This document shows positions 8,858-17,154 of a stretch of DNA of 64,000 nucleotides, in pieces. Position 1 is the first letter of the stretch. Each line of letters begins with the position of its first letter. The stretch comes from Candidatus Azobacteroides sp. (GTDB taxonomy: Bacteria; Bacteroidota; Bacteroidia; Bacteroidales; WRGA01). The position numbers and the translations under genes were made by a program. Where the stretch lies: NCBI GenBank assembly GCA_021201815.1, contig JAJQEC010000061.1, positions 1 through 64,000 on the forward strand, in the 5' to 3' direction. The notes under the pieces were generated by a model. It saw only the letters and a list, made by a program, of their open reading frames with translations, had not been told where the DNA came from and made no database searches.

Positions 8858-9631
8858 ATGAAAATTCTTATTTTAGGAGCAGGTAAAATGGGCGTCTTTC
8901 TGACAGACGTCCTTTGCTTTAATCATGAAGTAGCCTTATATGATGTAGATCCGAAACGGTTACGTTTTGTTTTTAACACGTATAGGATGACTGACATCAG
9001 CGAGGTGGCTGAATTTAAACCGGATCTGGTTATTAATGCCGTAACCGTGAAATATACGATCGATGCATTTAAACAGGTAATTCCTTATCTCGATTCCAAT
9101 TGCATTATCTCTGATATTGCTTCTGTCAAGACGGGATTAAAGGAGTTCTATGAATCGACCGGTATGCGGTACGTTTCATCCCACCCTATGTTTGGCCCTA
9201 CATTTGCTAATCTCAGCAATTTGTCATCTGAAAGTGCCATTATTATTTCTGAATCCGATCATCTGGGGAAAGTATTCTTTAAAGATCTTTACGGAACCTT
9301 AAAACTGAATATTTTCGAATATTCTTTTGATGAACATGATGAAACAATTGCTTATTCCCTTTCTATTCCTTTTGCTTCTACCTTGGTTTTTGCTTCTGTA
9401 ATGAAGCATCAGGACGCTCCGGGAACTACTTTCAAAAAACATATGGATATTGCAAGGGGGCTATTGTTAGAAGATGATTTCCTTTTGACAGAAATATTGT
9501 TCAATCCGCATACACAGGAACAGGTTGAAAAAATAAGAAAGCAACTGGGAGCATTACTGAATATTGTAAAGGAAAAAGATTCCGATGGAATGCAGAAATT
9601 TCTTACGGAAGTCCGGAAGAATATTGAGTAA
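8858..9631 (+). CDS. tyrA: Prephenate dehydrogenase
   Basis: This 257-residue protein has an N-terminal Rossmann nucleotide-binding motif (LGAGKMG, residues 6-12) and the catalytic-region motif SHPMFGPT near residue 108. It has a helical C-terminal dimerisation domain and no ACT domain. It oxidises prephenate to 4-hydroxyphenylpyruvate for tyrosine synthesis. It is the last gene of the operon, 11 bases after the DAHP synthase fusion. A 132-bp repeat with two hairpins starts 17 bases after its stop and may serve as the operon end. Confidence 0.93.
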   Translation: MKILILGAGKMGVFLTDVLCFNHEVALYDVDPKRLRFVFNTYRMTDISEVAEFKPDLVINAVTVKYTIDAFKQVIPYLDSNCIISDIASVKTGLKEFYESTGMRYVSSHPMFGPTFANLSNLSSESAIIISESDHLGKVFFKDLYGTLKLNIFEYSFDEHDETIAYSLSIPFASTLVFASVMKHQDAPGTTFKKHMDIARGLLLEDDFLLTEILFNPHTQEQVEKIRKQLGALLNIVKEKDSDGMQKFLTEVRKNIE

Positions 9632-9648
9632 AAGGAAAACAGGAAGGT

Positions 9649-9780
9649 TATCCAAAAACTTCACCTCTTTGATTTTCCTTTAAATTTGATAAGATACCAG
9701 ACAACTCTTCCCTTCTTTGAAGGGAAGTACCTTTTGACTACGTCAAAAGGGGTAGGGTTTACCCACGATAAAATACCCGG
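9649..9780 (+). repeat. 132-bp interspersed repeat, copy A
   Basis: This block and 10471-10602 are both 132 bp and in the same orientation. They are nearly identical over the central part and diverge in the flanks. The core carries two adjacent hairpins: CTTCCCTTC/GAAGGGAAG, then CCTTTTGAC/GTCAAAAGG with loop TAC, followed by GGTAGGGTTT. It looks like a REP- or MITE-type extragenic element. The tyrA-proximal hairpins could also end transcription, although no T-run follows. Confidence 0.8.
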
Positions 9781-9948
9781 TAGGGTAGGGTTGGACACAG
9801 GTCATAACGCGTCCGTCATCTCTGTTTGGCGAACCCAGAGAAGATATAAGGCTGGATTCGTAATCTTTAGTTTAAAAATTAAACTCAATGTTTTAAAAAA
9901 ACGCCTTATGATGCATGGAAAGAAATTAATTTATTAGTATTTTTGAAA

Positions 9949-10083
9949 TGACTTCCATACGCAAAGGCGGGTAAATATCGTTCTTATTATTTCCGGATAT
10001 TTTTTAATTTCCGGATTGAGAAATATGCAGTGTTACCCCTGTGTGGAGCGTTAATGCGCCCACTGCCTTTGTGGTGGAAGTCA
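9949..10083. repeat. Long imperfect inverted repeat upstream of symE-like gene
   Basis: The left arm 9949-9971 (TGACTTCCA...CAAAGGC...GGG) is the imperfect reverse complement of the right arm 10059-10083 (CCC...GCCTTTG...TGGAAGTCA). About 87 bases lie between them. TGACTTCCA occurs a third time, directly, at 10136. This could be a folded RNA or the ends of a small non-autonomous element. Confidence 0.55.
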
Positions 10084-10212
10084 ACAGGTCAGTAGCACTG
10101 TTTTTTATTTGCTGCTAACAAAAATTTATCTGTTATGACTTCCACAGAAAAGAAAACGTATTCAATCCGGAAAACCGCCGTCGTTTCAAAGAAAATATTC
10201 CTTCAGCCACTT

Positions 10213-10469
10213 ATGAAACAAAAGAGAAAAAAACGAAATTATCCGGAAAATCCCGGACACAGGCGATTCATATCCGTACCCTTACTATTTCCTATCAGAA
10301 TGTAGAGAGAGAACGGTGTATTTTTGATACCTGGGAAAATCCCGGTCAGATTCCTTTTATTAGATTAAGTGGCAGATGGCTTGAAAAAGCCGGCTTTAGT
10401 ATTTCCGGAAAGGTAAATGTAATCGTTAAAAATAACTTATTGGTTATTGAGCCTGTAGAAGAGGAATAA
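10213..10469 (+). pseudogene. symE: SymE-like toxin gene with a one-base frameshift
   Basis: In the frame ending at TAA 10467-10469 the protein carries the SymE signature: RTLTISYQ, then PFIRLSGRWLEKAGF and VNVIVKNNLLVIEP. That frame has no start codon before an upstream TAA. An ATG at 10213 (or one at 10135 in the same frame) opens a frame that joins the SymE frame exactly if one extra A is added to the A7 tract at 10227-10233. SymE proteins derive from the AbrB fold and act as SOS-linked RNA-targeting toxins in E. coli. The gene is either decayed or controlled by slippage in the A tract. It lies between two 132-bp repeats. Confidence 0.72.
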
Positions 10470-10470
10470 C

Positions 10471-10602
10471 TATCCAAAAACTTCCCATTTTTTATTTTCC
10501 GGTAAACTTAATGAAATACCAGACAACTCTTCCCTTCGGAGAAGGGAAGTACCTTTTGACTACGTCAAAAGGGGTAGGGTTTGATACAAGAAAATAACCC
10601 GG
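10471..10602 (+). repeat. 132-bp interspersed repeat, copy B
   Basis: This is the second copy of the element at 9649-9780, in the same orientation, starting one base after the stop codon of the symE-like gene. Both hairpins are conserved. The loop of the first differs (CGGA in place of CTTT around the turn) while the stem stays intact, which suggests selection on structure. Confidence 0.8.
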
Positions 10603-10822
10603 CCAATAAAAAAGAGATATCAACCAATTCCCCTCCAAAAAACAGCAGAAAAACTTGACTTCCCATTGAAAAAGCAGTATCTTTGTTATTCTCCGGAAAG
10701 AACGCTAAGGAACACGCGTATGGTGTTATAAGAAAACTCTGATGGTTTCTATTAGCTCTTTCAGAAGATCCGTACCCTTCTTCTATACGGAATATTTCAT
10801 CGGCTATCGGGTATTTCATCGT
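10603..10822. other. Intergenic stretch with an orphan promoter-like site
   Basis: No convincing gene is seen. TTG at 10655-10657 and TATCTTTG at 10678-10685 are 20 bases apart and fit the Bacteroidetes promoter pattern on the plus strand. No open frame of interest follows, so a small RNA or a lost gene are possible explanations. Confidence 0.35.
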
Positions 10823-10998
10823 CCCACATACGTCAAACGAACGTTCCACATATGTCAGGCGTTCGTCCCACATATGTCAAACGATCGCCCCACATATGTG
10901 GAACGATAACATTATGCTTTCGTTTGTACGACTTTATGCTTTCGTTTATATAACATGGACCTTTCATTTATATGACTTTACACTTTCGCTTTTATTGT
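10823..10998. repeat. Eight tandem units with exact 22-bp period, two families
   Basis: Four units (10823, 10845, 10867, 10889) share a CCCACATATGTCAAACGA-type core. Four more (10911, 10933, 10955, 10977) share a TTTATGCTTTCGTTTATAT-type core. All eight are 22 bases long with no indel. Each unit of the first family holds CATATG or a one-base variant. 22 bp is not a multiple of three, so this is not a coding repeat, and there are no unique spacers, so it is not CRISPR. Confidence 0.8.
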
Positions 10999-11316
10999 TT
11001 CATTCAGAGCTTTTAATTTTACCGTGAGAAAAATGACTTTTCCCTAAAAAGCGCGTTAATCTTTATTATAAATCCGGCATATAAGTGATGGAAGGTCATA
11101 AAACCGAATATATAAAATTATATTTCTTTCCTTGTAACTTTACCATCTTCTACTTAAAATGTTTTATAAATAATTCCGGATTTTCTTCCGGTTTTCTAAG
11201 TAAAACAACACTTCTTCAAGGAATAATCAATCTTTTTCTATTTCTGTTTTTTAAATTACTACTTTTGTCTATCAATTACCTGTTGAATTGATTCCGATTC
11301 TGTTTATATGTAATGT
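10999..11316. other. AT-rich intergenic region with promoter for the glycan cluster
   Basis: No gene is supported. Near its end TACTTTTG (11260-11267) matches the -7 consensus, about 50 bases before the ATG at 11317. A small inverted repeat, ATCAATT (11271-11277) with AATTGAT (11286-11292), lies in the resulting leader. Confidence 0.45.
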
Positions 11317-12645
11317 ATGGAAGACTATATTCTTTATATTATCCGACATTTGATTCCTGAACTTTCGGAAGAAAAGATAAAGGAAACAATCGGCTATACT
11401 TCTTTCCCTGAAGAGGCGGTTCAGTGTAAGATTATTTTTATTCCCTCCGGTTTTTTCAATAAGGAGATATATGGAACGGGATCTTCTTTACCTGTTACTC
11501 CGCTAAAAATGATTGAGGATATTCCATTGTTGTATGGCAAACCTTTTGTAGAAAGGATAAACGGCCAATTAATTATTCATGCGGATATTATTGCTTCTTC
11601 TTATTTTTTATTATCCCGTTATGAGGAATATGTAAAAAGAGAAGTCCGGGATATTCATGGACGTTTTCCTGGTAACCAGTCCCTGCCTTATAAAGAAAAC
11701 TTTATCCACAGGCCCATTGTGGAAGAATATGGAAATCTATTGAAAAGATGGCTGAAGGAAGTTGGAATAGAATTACCCCGGACACCTGAAAATTTCCATA
11801 AAATTTACTTTACCCATGATGTCGATGTTCCTTTTCTGTACAGAAGAACAAGAAGCCTAGTAAAAAGCTTATTTTCTCCGGGAAAAAGAAAAACTGCTTT
11901 TCATGCCTTTTTCGGAAAAGTAACCGATGATCCGGCGTTCACTTTTCCCTGGTTATTTAAAAGAAATAAAGGGTTATCCGTATCGATTCCCGGTATTCTC
12001 TGTGAAACGATTTTATTTTTAAAAGCAGGTGGGAAAAAGGAAGAAGATAAGCCATTTTACAAACTGTGGTCCAAAGATATTCAGTATTTATTATCTATCT
12101 GTAAAGAAGAAAATATAACGATCGGCTTGCATGCGAGTTATGATGCCGGACTTCATCCCTCTTTTATTAATGAAGAAAAAAGAAAACTGGAAGAAGCAGC
12201 TAAGGTAAAAATTAATATTAACCGCTATCATTATTTGTGTTCCCGGGAACCGGAAGACCTGCTTTATTTAATACTTGCCGGTATAAAAGAGGACTTCACA
12301 ATGGGATATGCAGATGTGGCGGGATTCCGTCTGGGGACATGCCGTCCGGTATATTGGATTAATCCGGCAGACAGAAAAGTTCATCCGCTTCTTCTGCATC
12401 CTATGCCTATCATGGAATGTACACTGTTAAGCCCGGACTATATGCAAATGAATTACAACCAATCTCTTGATTATTGCAAGACATTAATAAATCAGGTTCA
12501 GAAATTTAACGGGAATTTAGTACTTTTGTGGCACAATAATAATGTAGCTACTGACTGTTTAAGAAACCGACAATACAGAGAGTTATATAAAGATGTATTG
12601 AAATATATCCGGGAAACTCAAAAGGCTGATTCTACATTTTGTTAA
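11317..12645 (+). CDS. Polysaccharide deacetylase-like protein with DUF7033-type N-terminus
   Basis: This 442-residue protein has an N-terminal region of the type found ahead of NodB-like deacetylase domains in Bacteroidetes, then the metal-site motif FTHDVD at residues 165-170. A second conserved element, IGLHASYDAG, lies near residue 270, and LWHNN lies near the C-terminus. Such proteins are carbohydrate-esterase-family-4-like and probably remove acyl groups from a cell-surface glycan. It is followed by two glycosyltransferase genes, which supports a role in glycan synthesis. No signal peptide is seen, so it would act in the cytoplasm. Confidence 0.75.
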   Translation: MEDYILYIIRHLIPELSEEKIKETIGYTSFPEEAVQCKIIFIPSGFFNKEIYGTGSSLPVTPLKMIEDIPLLYGKPFVERINGQLIIHADIIASSYFLLSRYEEYVKREVRDIHGRFPGNQSLPYKENFIHRPIVEEYGNLLKRWLKEVGIELPRTPENFHKIYFTHDVDVPFLYRRTRSLVKSLFSPGKRKTAFHAFFGKVTDDPAFTFPWLFKRNKGLSVSIPGILCETILFLKAGGKKEEDKPFYKLWSKDIQYLLSICKEENITIGLHASYDAGLHPSFINEEKRKLEEAAKVKININRYHYLCSREPEDLLYLILAGIKEDFTMGYADVAGFRLGTCRPVYWINPADRKVHPLLLHPMPIMECTLLSPDYMQMNYNQSLDYCKTLINQVQKFNGNLVLLWHNNNVATDCLRNRQYRELYKDVLKYIRETQKADSTFC

Positions 12646-12656
12646 AAAATTATCTT

Positions 12657-13769
12657 ATGTCTTTTTTCAAAAAACGTGTTATCGTTTCCGTGACCAATGA
12701 CCTGGTAACTGACCAGCGGGTACATAAGGTGTGTACCACATTATCACAAAATGGATATACTATCTTACTGGTAGGAAGAAAGATGAAAGAGAGCCTTCCT
12801 GTTTACCGGGATTACCGGACCAAACGTTTTAAATTGTTCTATCGTAAAGGCCCTCTTTTTTATGCCGAATATAACCTGCGCCTGTTTCTGTTTTTATTAT
12901 TTGCCAAAGCAGATATTTTCCTGGCAAATGATACGGATGTATTATGTGCTAATTACATGGCGGCAAAGATAAAGAGGAAAAAGTTGGTTTTCGATGCTCA
13001 TGAAATGTTTCCGGAAGTACCGGAAGTTGTAAGCAGGCCTGTTATCAAATGGATATGGACAAAAGTCGAAGATCTTATCTTTCCCCATTTAAAGTATTGT
13101 TATACTGTTTGCCAGCCAATCGCTGATGAATACAATGAAAAATACGGGATATTCATGCAAGTAGTAAGAAATGCTCCGTTTTCAAATTTACCTGTATCCG
13201 AAAATAAAAATGTATTCTCAACAGATAAAAAAGTAATTCTGTATCAGGGCGCGGTAAATCTGGGCAGGGGAATAGAATGGATTATTGATGCCATGCCCTA
13301 TATTGACAATGCCGTATTTTATATTATCGGAGAGGGAGATAAATCCGAGGAATTAAAAGAGCGGGTAAAACATAAAAACCTGGAAGATAAAGTTATCTTT
13401 CTGGGAAGGATTCCATTCAACGAATTATCTGTCTATACAAAATCATCCGACCTTGGCGTCTGTCTGTTGGAAAAGCTGGGTAAGAACTATTACTACTCCC
13501 TGCCAAACCGTATATTCGATTTCATTCACGCGGATGTGCCTCTGTTAGCTACGGATTTTCCGGAAATACGGAAAGTGATAACCAACTACAAAGTAGGAGA
13601 ATTAGTTTCGGACTACCGACCTGCAGAATTAGCCAAAGCCATACAACGAACGTTGGAGAAATGGGATAAAAAAGAAAGAGAAGAAATAACGGCGACTTTT
13701 GAAAAAGCGAAAAAAGAACTTTGCTGGGAAAATGAAAGCATCACTTTGTTAAAAATTTTCAGTTATTAA
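12657..13769 (+). CDS. Glycosyltransferase, GT4-like (GT-B fold)
   Basis: The frame could open at a TTG at 12639, but the ATG at 12657 is preferred: it lies after the upstream stop and precedes the conserved start FFKKRVIVSVTNDLVTDQRVHKV. The N-terminal acceptor domain (about 1-180) includes the DAHEMFPEVPEV segment. The C-terminal nucleotide-sugar domain contains LYQGAVNLGRGIEWI, then IIGEGDKSEEL and the SLPNRIFDFIHADVPLL donor-binding region. It should transfer a sugar in lipid-linked or surface glycan assembly. It follows the deacetylase-like gene in the same direction. Confidence 0.85.
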   Translation: MSFFKKRVIVSVTNDLVTDQRVHKVCTTLSQNGYTILLVGRKMKESLPVYRDYRTKRFKLFYRKGPLFYAEYNLRLFLFLLFAKADIFLANDTDVLCANYMAAKIKRKKLVFDAHEMFPEVPEVVSRPVIKWIWTKVEDLIFPHLKYCYTVCQPIADEYNEKYGIFMQVVRNAPFSNLPVSENKNVFSTDKKVILYQGAVNLGRGIEWIIDAMPYIDNAVFYIIGEGDKSEELKERVKHKNLEDKVIFLGRIPFNELSVYTKSSDLGVCLLEKLGKNYYYSLPNRIFDFIHADVPLLATDFPEIRKVITNYKVGELVSDYRPAELAKAIQRTLEKWDKKEREEITATFEKAKKELCWENESITLLKIFSY

Positions 13770-13811
13770 AATAAGGGGTACAGGTCCTGATCATTCATTT
13801 TATATAGAGAT

Positions 13812-14693
13812 ATGTTATCCATTTGTATACCTATTTATAATTTTGACGTGCGTGCGCTGACGCATACACTGCGTGAGCAGGGGATACAACTTAATATCCC
13901 TTTCGAGCTTCTGTTAATAGACGATGCCTCGGAAGAAAACTACAGCAAAATCAACGCATCGTTATCAGATCTTTCTCATGTAACCTATCAGGTTCTGGAA
14001 AATAATACAGGACGCGCTAAAATACGGAATTTACTAGCCGAAAAGGCTACCTATGAACACCTGCTTTTCATAGATTGTGATTCTGCCATCTTATCTCCTG
14101 ACTACCTGAAGGCATATTTTGAGTTAATTATCACCAATACCTATGGGATTGTTTCCGGAGGCAGAAAATATACGGACTTACCTCCGGAAAAGGATTTTTA
14201 TTTCCACTGGTATTATGGGGTATACCGGGAGTCTGTTTCACCGGGTTTTATGTCCAACAATTTCCTGATCAGACGTTCGCTTTGGGAAAAAGTGCGTTTC
14301 AATGAAAATCTGACTAAATACGGGCACGAAGACACCCTCTTTCAAATAGAACTGCAACGGATAGGTATACCGGTCGGAAAAATAAATAATCCGGTTATAC
14401 ACATGGGATTAGATAATAATAAGGCCTTCATAAAGAAATCCGAAGATTGTATCGTGAATTCCTTATTTATCCTGGAAAATCAATTAATCCGGAATACCGA
14501 AGTAAAACATTTCCGCTTATTAGATATGTATCTGAAGATTAAGAAACTCCATTTAAATAAATTCTTCCGGTATGTGTACGGATTCACCCATAAAAAAATC
14601 CGGTCTTCCTTTTTTCATAGGAAACCGAATCTTTTTCTTTTTGATGTATATAAACTTTTGTATATCTGCTCGATCGCGGATAAAAAATCATAA
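13812..14693 (+). CDS. Glycosyltransferase family 2
   Basis: This 293-residue GT-A protein begins with LSICIPIYN and shows ELLLIDDASEEN near residue 37. The DxD-type nucleotide-sugar/metal motif is LFIDCDSA near residue 84, and YGHEDTLFQIEL near residue 173 is the usual C-terminal catalytic segment. No clear membrane anchor is present, although the C-terminus is basic and hydrophobic. It lies 42 bases after the GT4 gene and closes this glycan cluster. Its stop overlaps the convergent M16 gene end by 6 bases. Confidence 0.87.
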   Translation: MLSICIPIYNFDVRALTHTLREQGIQLNIPFELLLIDDASEENYSKINASLSDLSHVTYQVLENNTGRAKIRNLLAEKATYEHLLFIDCDSAILSPDYLKAYFELIITNTYGIVSGGRKYTDLPPEKDFYFHWYYGVYRESVSPGFMSNNFLIRRSLWEKVRFNENLTKYGHEDTLFQIELQRIGIPVGKINNPVIHMGLDNNKAFIKKSEDCIVNSLFILENQLIRNTEVKHFRLLDMYLKIKKLHLNKFFRYVYGFTHKKIRSSFFHRKPNLFLFDVYKLLYICSIADKKS

Positions 14694-15971
14694 TTTACCG
14701 GCTACGACTTCATAAAACGTGTCTTTTACCAGGTAGCGCTGTGCTAATTCTCTTAACTCCATGGCTGATATTTCTCTGATAATCCGGGCTCTATCTTCAT
14801 AGAAAGATTTTGTCAACCCGGCTTCCATTAGCCCCAGATAAATATCTGCAAAAGCGAAAGGATTATCAAATTTCCGGGATAATTCACCTAACAGATAGTT
14901 CCGTACTGTTGTTAATTCTTTTTCCGGCACCGGCTCCTGACATAACTTATCCATCTCCTTATAGATTTCAGAAATAGTGTTTTCCACGTGTTCTGTTCCC
15001 ACTTGTGTGGAAATAGCCAGATAGGCTGTATCCGGATAAGGAGATATGGAGGAGTAAATTCCGTAGGTATATCCTTTGTCTTCACGGATATTTGACATGA
15101 GGCGGCTGCCAAAATATCCTCCGAAAATTGTATTGAGAACAAATAATCCATGGTAATCAGGATGCGTTCGCGGAATAATTTGCTTTCCTACATATATAGC
15201 AGATTGCAACGCATCGGGTTTGTTTATCGGAATATACTTTTCCGGAGAAGGCATAAATTCGTAATTTTTCTTTTGCTTTTCTCCTTGTTTTCCCCAACAA
15301 TCTTGTCCGAAATACTGCTCCAGTTGTTGTTGCATTTCTGGTTGTATTTTACCGAACAAAGCAACTTCCATATTATTTGTGTAATAATTATCCCTGTAAA
15401 ATCTTTTTAATTCATCCAATGATAAGGTATCAAAATCTTCTAGGGAAGCTAACCTTCCATAGGGATGTTTTTCTCCGAAAATTACCTGTGGAAGTTTTCT
15501 GGCTGCCAGAAAATTTACTTTGTCCAGATTAATAAGAAAATCTTTTTTCCGGTTCTGAGATAACACATCAAATTCTTTTTCCGGAAATACGGGTTTTTTT
15601 AGAATTATATCCAGCAATGGCAATAGTTCATCAAAGAATTTATTCAATGTGTAAAGAGTTAACCAGGAAGAACGTTGAGTAGTAGAGGTTTGAAACCATG
15701 CCCCATGAAAATCCAGTTGCTCCGCAATTTCATTGCTAGTTAGTCTGCCGGCACCTTCTTTAAGCAGTTGATTGGTGAATTCAGCGACTAAAGGGCGGCT
15801 GGTTTCCCATTTACCCGAATTAATGATAATATCCACACGAACAACCTCTTCCTGTCCGATCTCCAGATAATGAAAAGGTACATTATTCGGCATGCGGATG
15901 GAAACCGGGTCCGGAATATCAATGCTAGTAATAGGTAAAAGCTGGGGTTGTATATTCCTGTTAAGAGACAT
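14688..15971 (-). CDS. M16B-type zinc peptidase homologue lacking catalytic residues
   Basis: This 427-residue protein has the two-domain M16 fold pattern, including the C-terminal substrate-binding motif SRLMSNIREDKGYTYG with the Arg/Tyr pair. The HxxEH zinc motif is absent: its position reads FTNQLLKEGAG. In other bacteria such non-catalytic subunits pair with an active HxxEH partner, but no partner gene is next to it here. It has no signal peptide. It begins the minus-strand block that runs back to the DksA-like regulator. Confidence 0.85.
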   Translation of the reverse strand: MSLNRNIQPQLLPITSIDIPDPVSIRMPNNVPFHYLEIGQEEVVRVDIIINSGKWETSRPLVAEFTNQLLKEGAGRLTSNEIAEQLDFHGAWFQTSTTQRSSWLTLYTLNKFFDELLPLLDIILKKPVFPEKEFDVLSQNRKKDFLINLDKVNFLAARKLPQVIFGEKHPYGRLASLEDFDTLSLDELKRFYRDNYYTNNMEVALFGKIQPEMQQQLEQYFGQDCWGKQGEKQKKNYEFMPSPEKYIPINKPDALQSAIYVGKQIIPRTHPDYHGLFVLNTIFGGYFGSRLMSNIREDKGYTYGIYSSISPYPDTAYLAISTQVGTEHVENTISEIYKEMDKLCQEPVPEKELTTVRNYLLGELSRKFDNPFAFADIYLGLMEAGLTKSFYEDRARIIREISAMELRELAQRYLVKDTFYEVVAGKL

Positions 15972-15977
15972 AAATTA

Positions 15978-16334
15978 TTAATTTAATATTCTGACATTGC
16001 TTTCAGTAAGCCAGAGGAATTTTTGCAAATCAATATTTTCTAATAAAAATACATGTATATTTCCCGAATCAGGATTTATTCTTCTTTCACTTACGGCATG
16101 AAAAACCTCCAGGACATGCTTATTAGTTTTGAAAAAGGACAGGATACTCTTTTCTATCTGTTCGGATTTTTGTTGATTTTCAACCATTAATATCAATCCA
16201 TTGTAAAATTCCACAGAATGGATTTCTTCTTCCAGAGGAAACAGCCGGAAGCTGCCTTCATCGGTTATTTCTATTATCTGATGATAATATAGCTGTTTTC
16301 CATCATATATGTATTGGGCCGAATATCTTTTCAT
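15978..16334 (-). CDS. Conserved hypothetical protein (118 aa)
   Basis: I do not recognise this protein. It is soluble and opens with RYSAQYIYDGKQLYYHQIIEI, which looks like beta strands. A short helical middle follows, with KSEQIEKSILSFFK. It sits 6 bases upstream of the M16-like gene and 19 bases from the DUF4296 lipoprotein gene, all on the minus strand, so it is probably co-transcribed and may act with the M16 homologue. Confidence 0.7.
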   Translation of the reverse strand: MKRYSAQYIYDGKQLYYHQIIEITDEGSFRLFPLEEEIHSVEFYNGLILMVENQQKSEQIEKSILSFFKTNKHVLEVFHAVSERRINPDSGNIHVFLLENIDLQKFLWLTESNVRILN

Positions 16335-16353
16335 GTTTCCGATAGGTAAAAGA

Positions 16354-17154
16354 CTATTCCTCCTGTAAGATGTCCGGAATGGGATCCGTTTCCGGTAATT
16401 TTTTCTTATGGATTCTCCAAAAACTTATGCTGTCGACAAAGACTTTTTCGTCCGGTTTTTCAATATTGAACCAAAGATTACTATAAATCTTCTCAGGAAT
16501 CAGAGAATCTGTTTCCATACGGAATACAAATGGACCATTACCGGAAATCTTTTTCTCTTCCACAAACAGAGAATCATTCGGGTATTTGAATACCATTACC
16601 ACTTTTGAAGATGGTTCTATTGAAGAAGAATCCGGAGCGGATAAACCTGAAATCCGCATACTCAGTTCATATATATCATTTGTATAGAAGGCAGTATCAG
16701 TAACAATTTCTTTATAAAGGTAATTATTATAAGGAAAGGAAGACGTAAAGGTCAGGTAAGATTTATCATTCCATATATTAACCGTATCACCGCTCTGTAA
16801 GGCTAAAGAATATGGAGACGACTGAGAAATTAATTTTTCCCTGTCCAGTAATTTTTTATTTACTTTTTCATACATCTTTATATATAGTTCCGAATTTCTA
16901 CCATACCAGTATAAAGAAGTATCCAATTCCTGTTTAGTTATCCCATGTTTATCCAGAACCGCTCTGTATAAAGCTTCTTTTTTTTCCACGGTATTAAATG
17001 TCCTGTAATCTTCCTGAATAAGGACATCCGCAATATGAACATCCACCAGTATTTCTTCCATATTTTCCTGAGGAATTACCCATGGAGGAGTTTTTCTACA
17101 GGATACTACAGAAAAAAGAATAACCAAAAACAGTATGTAAACCGGTTTATTCAT
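16354..17154 (-). CDS. DUF4296 lipoprotein
   Basis: This 266-residue protein has a lipoprotein signal peptide with cysteine after VVS (residue 19) and the DUF4296 core at about residues 30-115, including MEEILVDVHIADVLIQEDYRTF and YWYGRNSELY. Function is unknown. The gene overlaps lspA by 8 bases. Translational coupling to the lipoprotein signal peptidase fits its own predicted lipidation and a shared envelope role. Confidence 0.85.
   Translation of the reverse strand: MNKPVYILFLVILFSVVSCRKTPPWVIPQENMEEILVDVHIADVLIQEDYRTFNTVEKKEALYRAVLDKHGITKQELDTSLYWYGRNSELYIKMYEKVNKKLLDREKLISQSSPYSLALQSGDTVNIWNDKSYLTFTSSFPYNNYLYKEIVTDTAFYTNDIYELSMRISGLSAPDSSSIEPSSKVVMVFKYPNDSLFVEEKKISGNGPFVFRMETDSLIPEKIYSNLWFNIEKPDEKVFVDSISFWRIHKKKLPETDPIPDILQEE

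Noticed and set aside
9686-9937. 83-residue plus-strand frame across the 132-bp repeat
   Set aside because: It is made largely from repeat hairpins, the second repeat copy does not preserve it, and there is no family resemblance.
10565-10873. 102-residue minus-strand open frame covering copy B of the repeat and the start of the 22-bp array
   Set aside because: Its coding content is made of the repeat DNA itself, it has no promoter or recognisable domain, and a 22-bp period would break any repeat-encoded protein pattern.
10823-10998. CRISPR array
   Set aside because: Units are contiguous with no unique spacers and fall into two families. No cas genes are in the window.
11085-11291. 68-residue hydrophobic frame before the deacetylase-like gene
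   Set aside because: It overlaps the likely promoter at 11260, its composition follows the AT-rich background, and there is no signal of selection.
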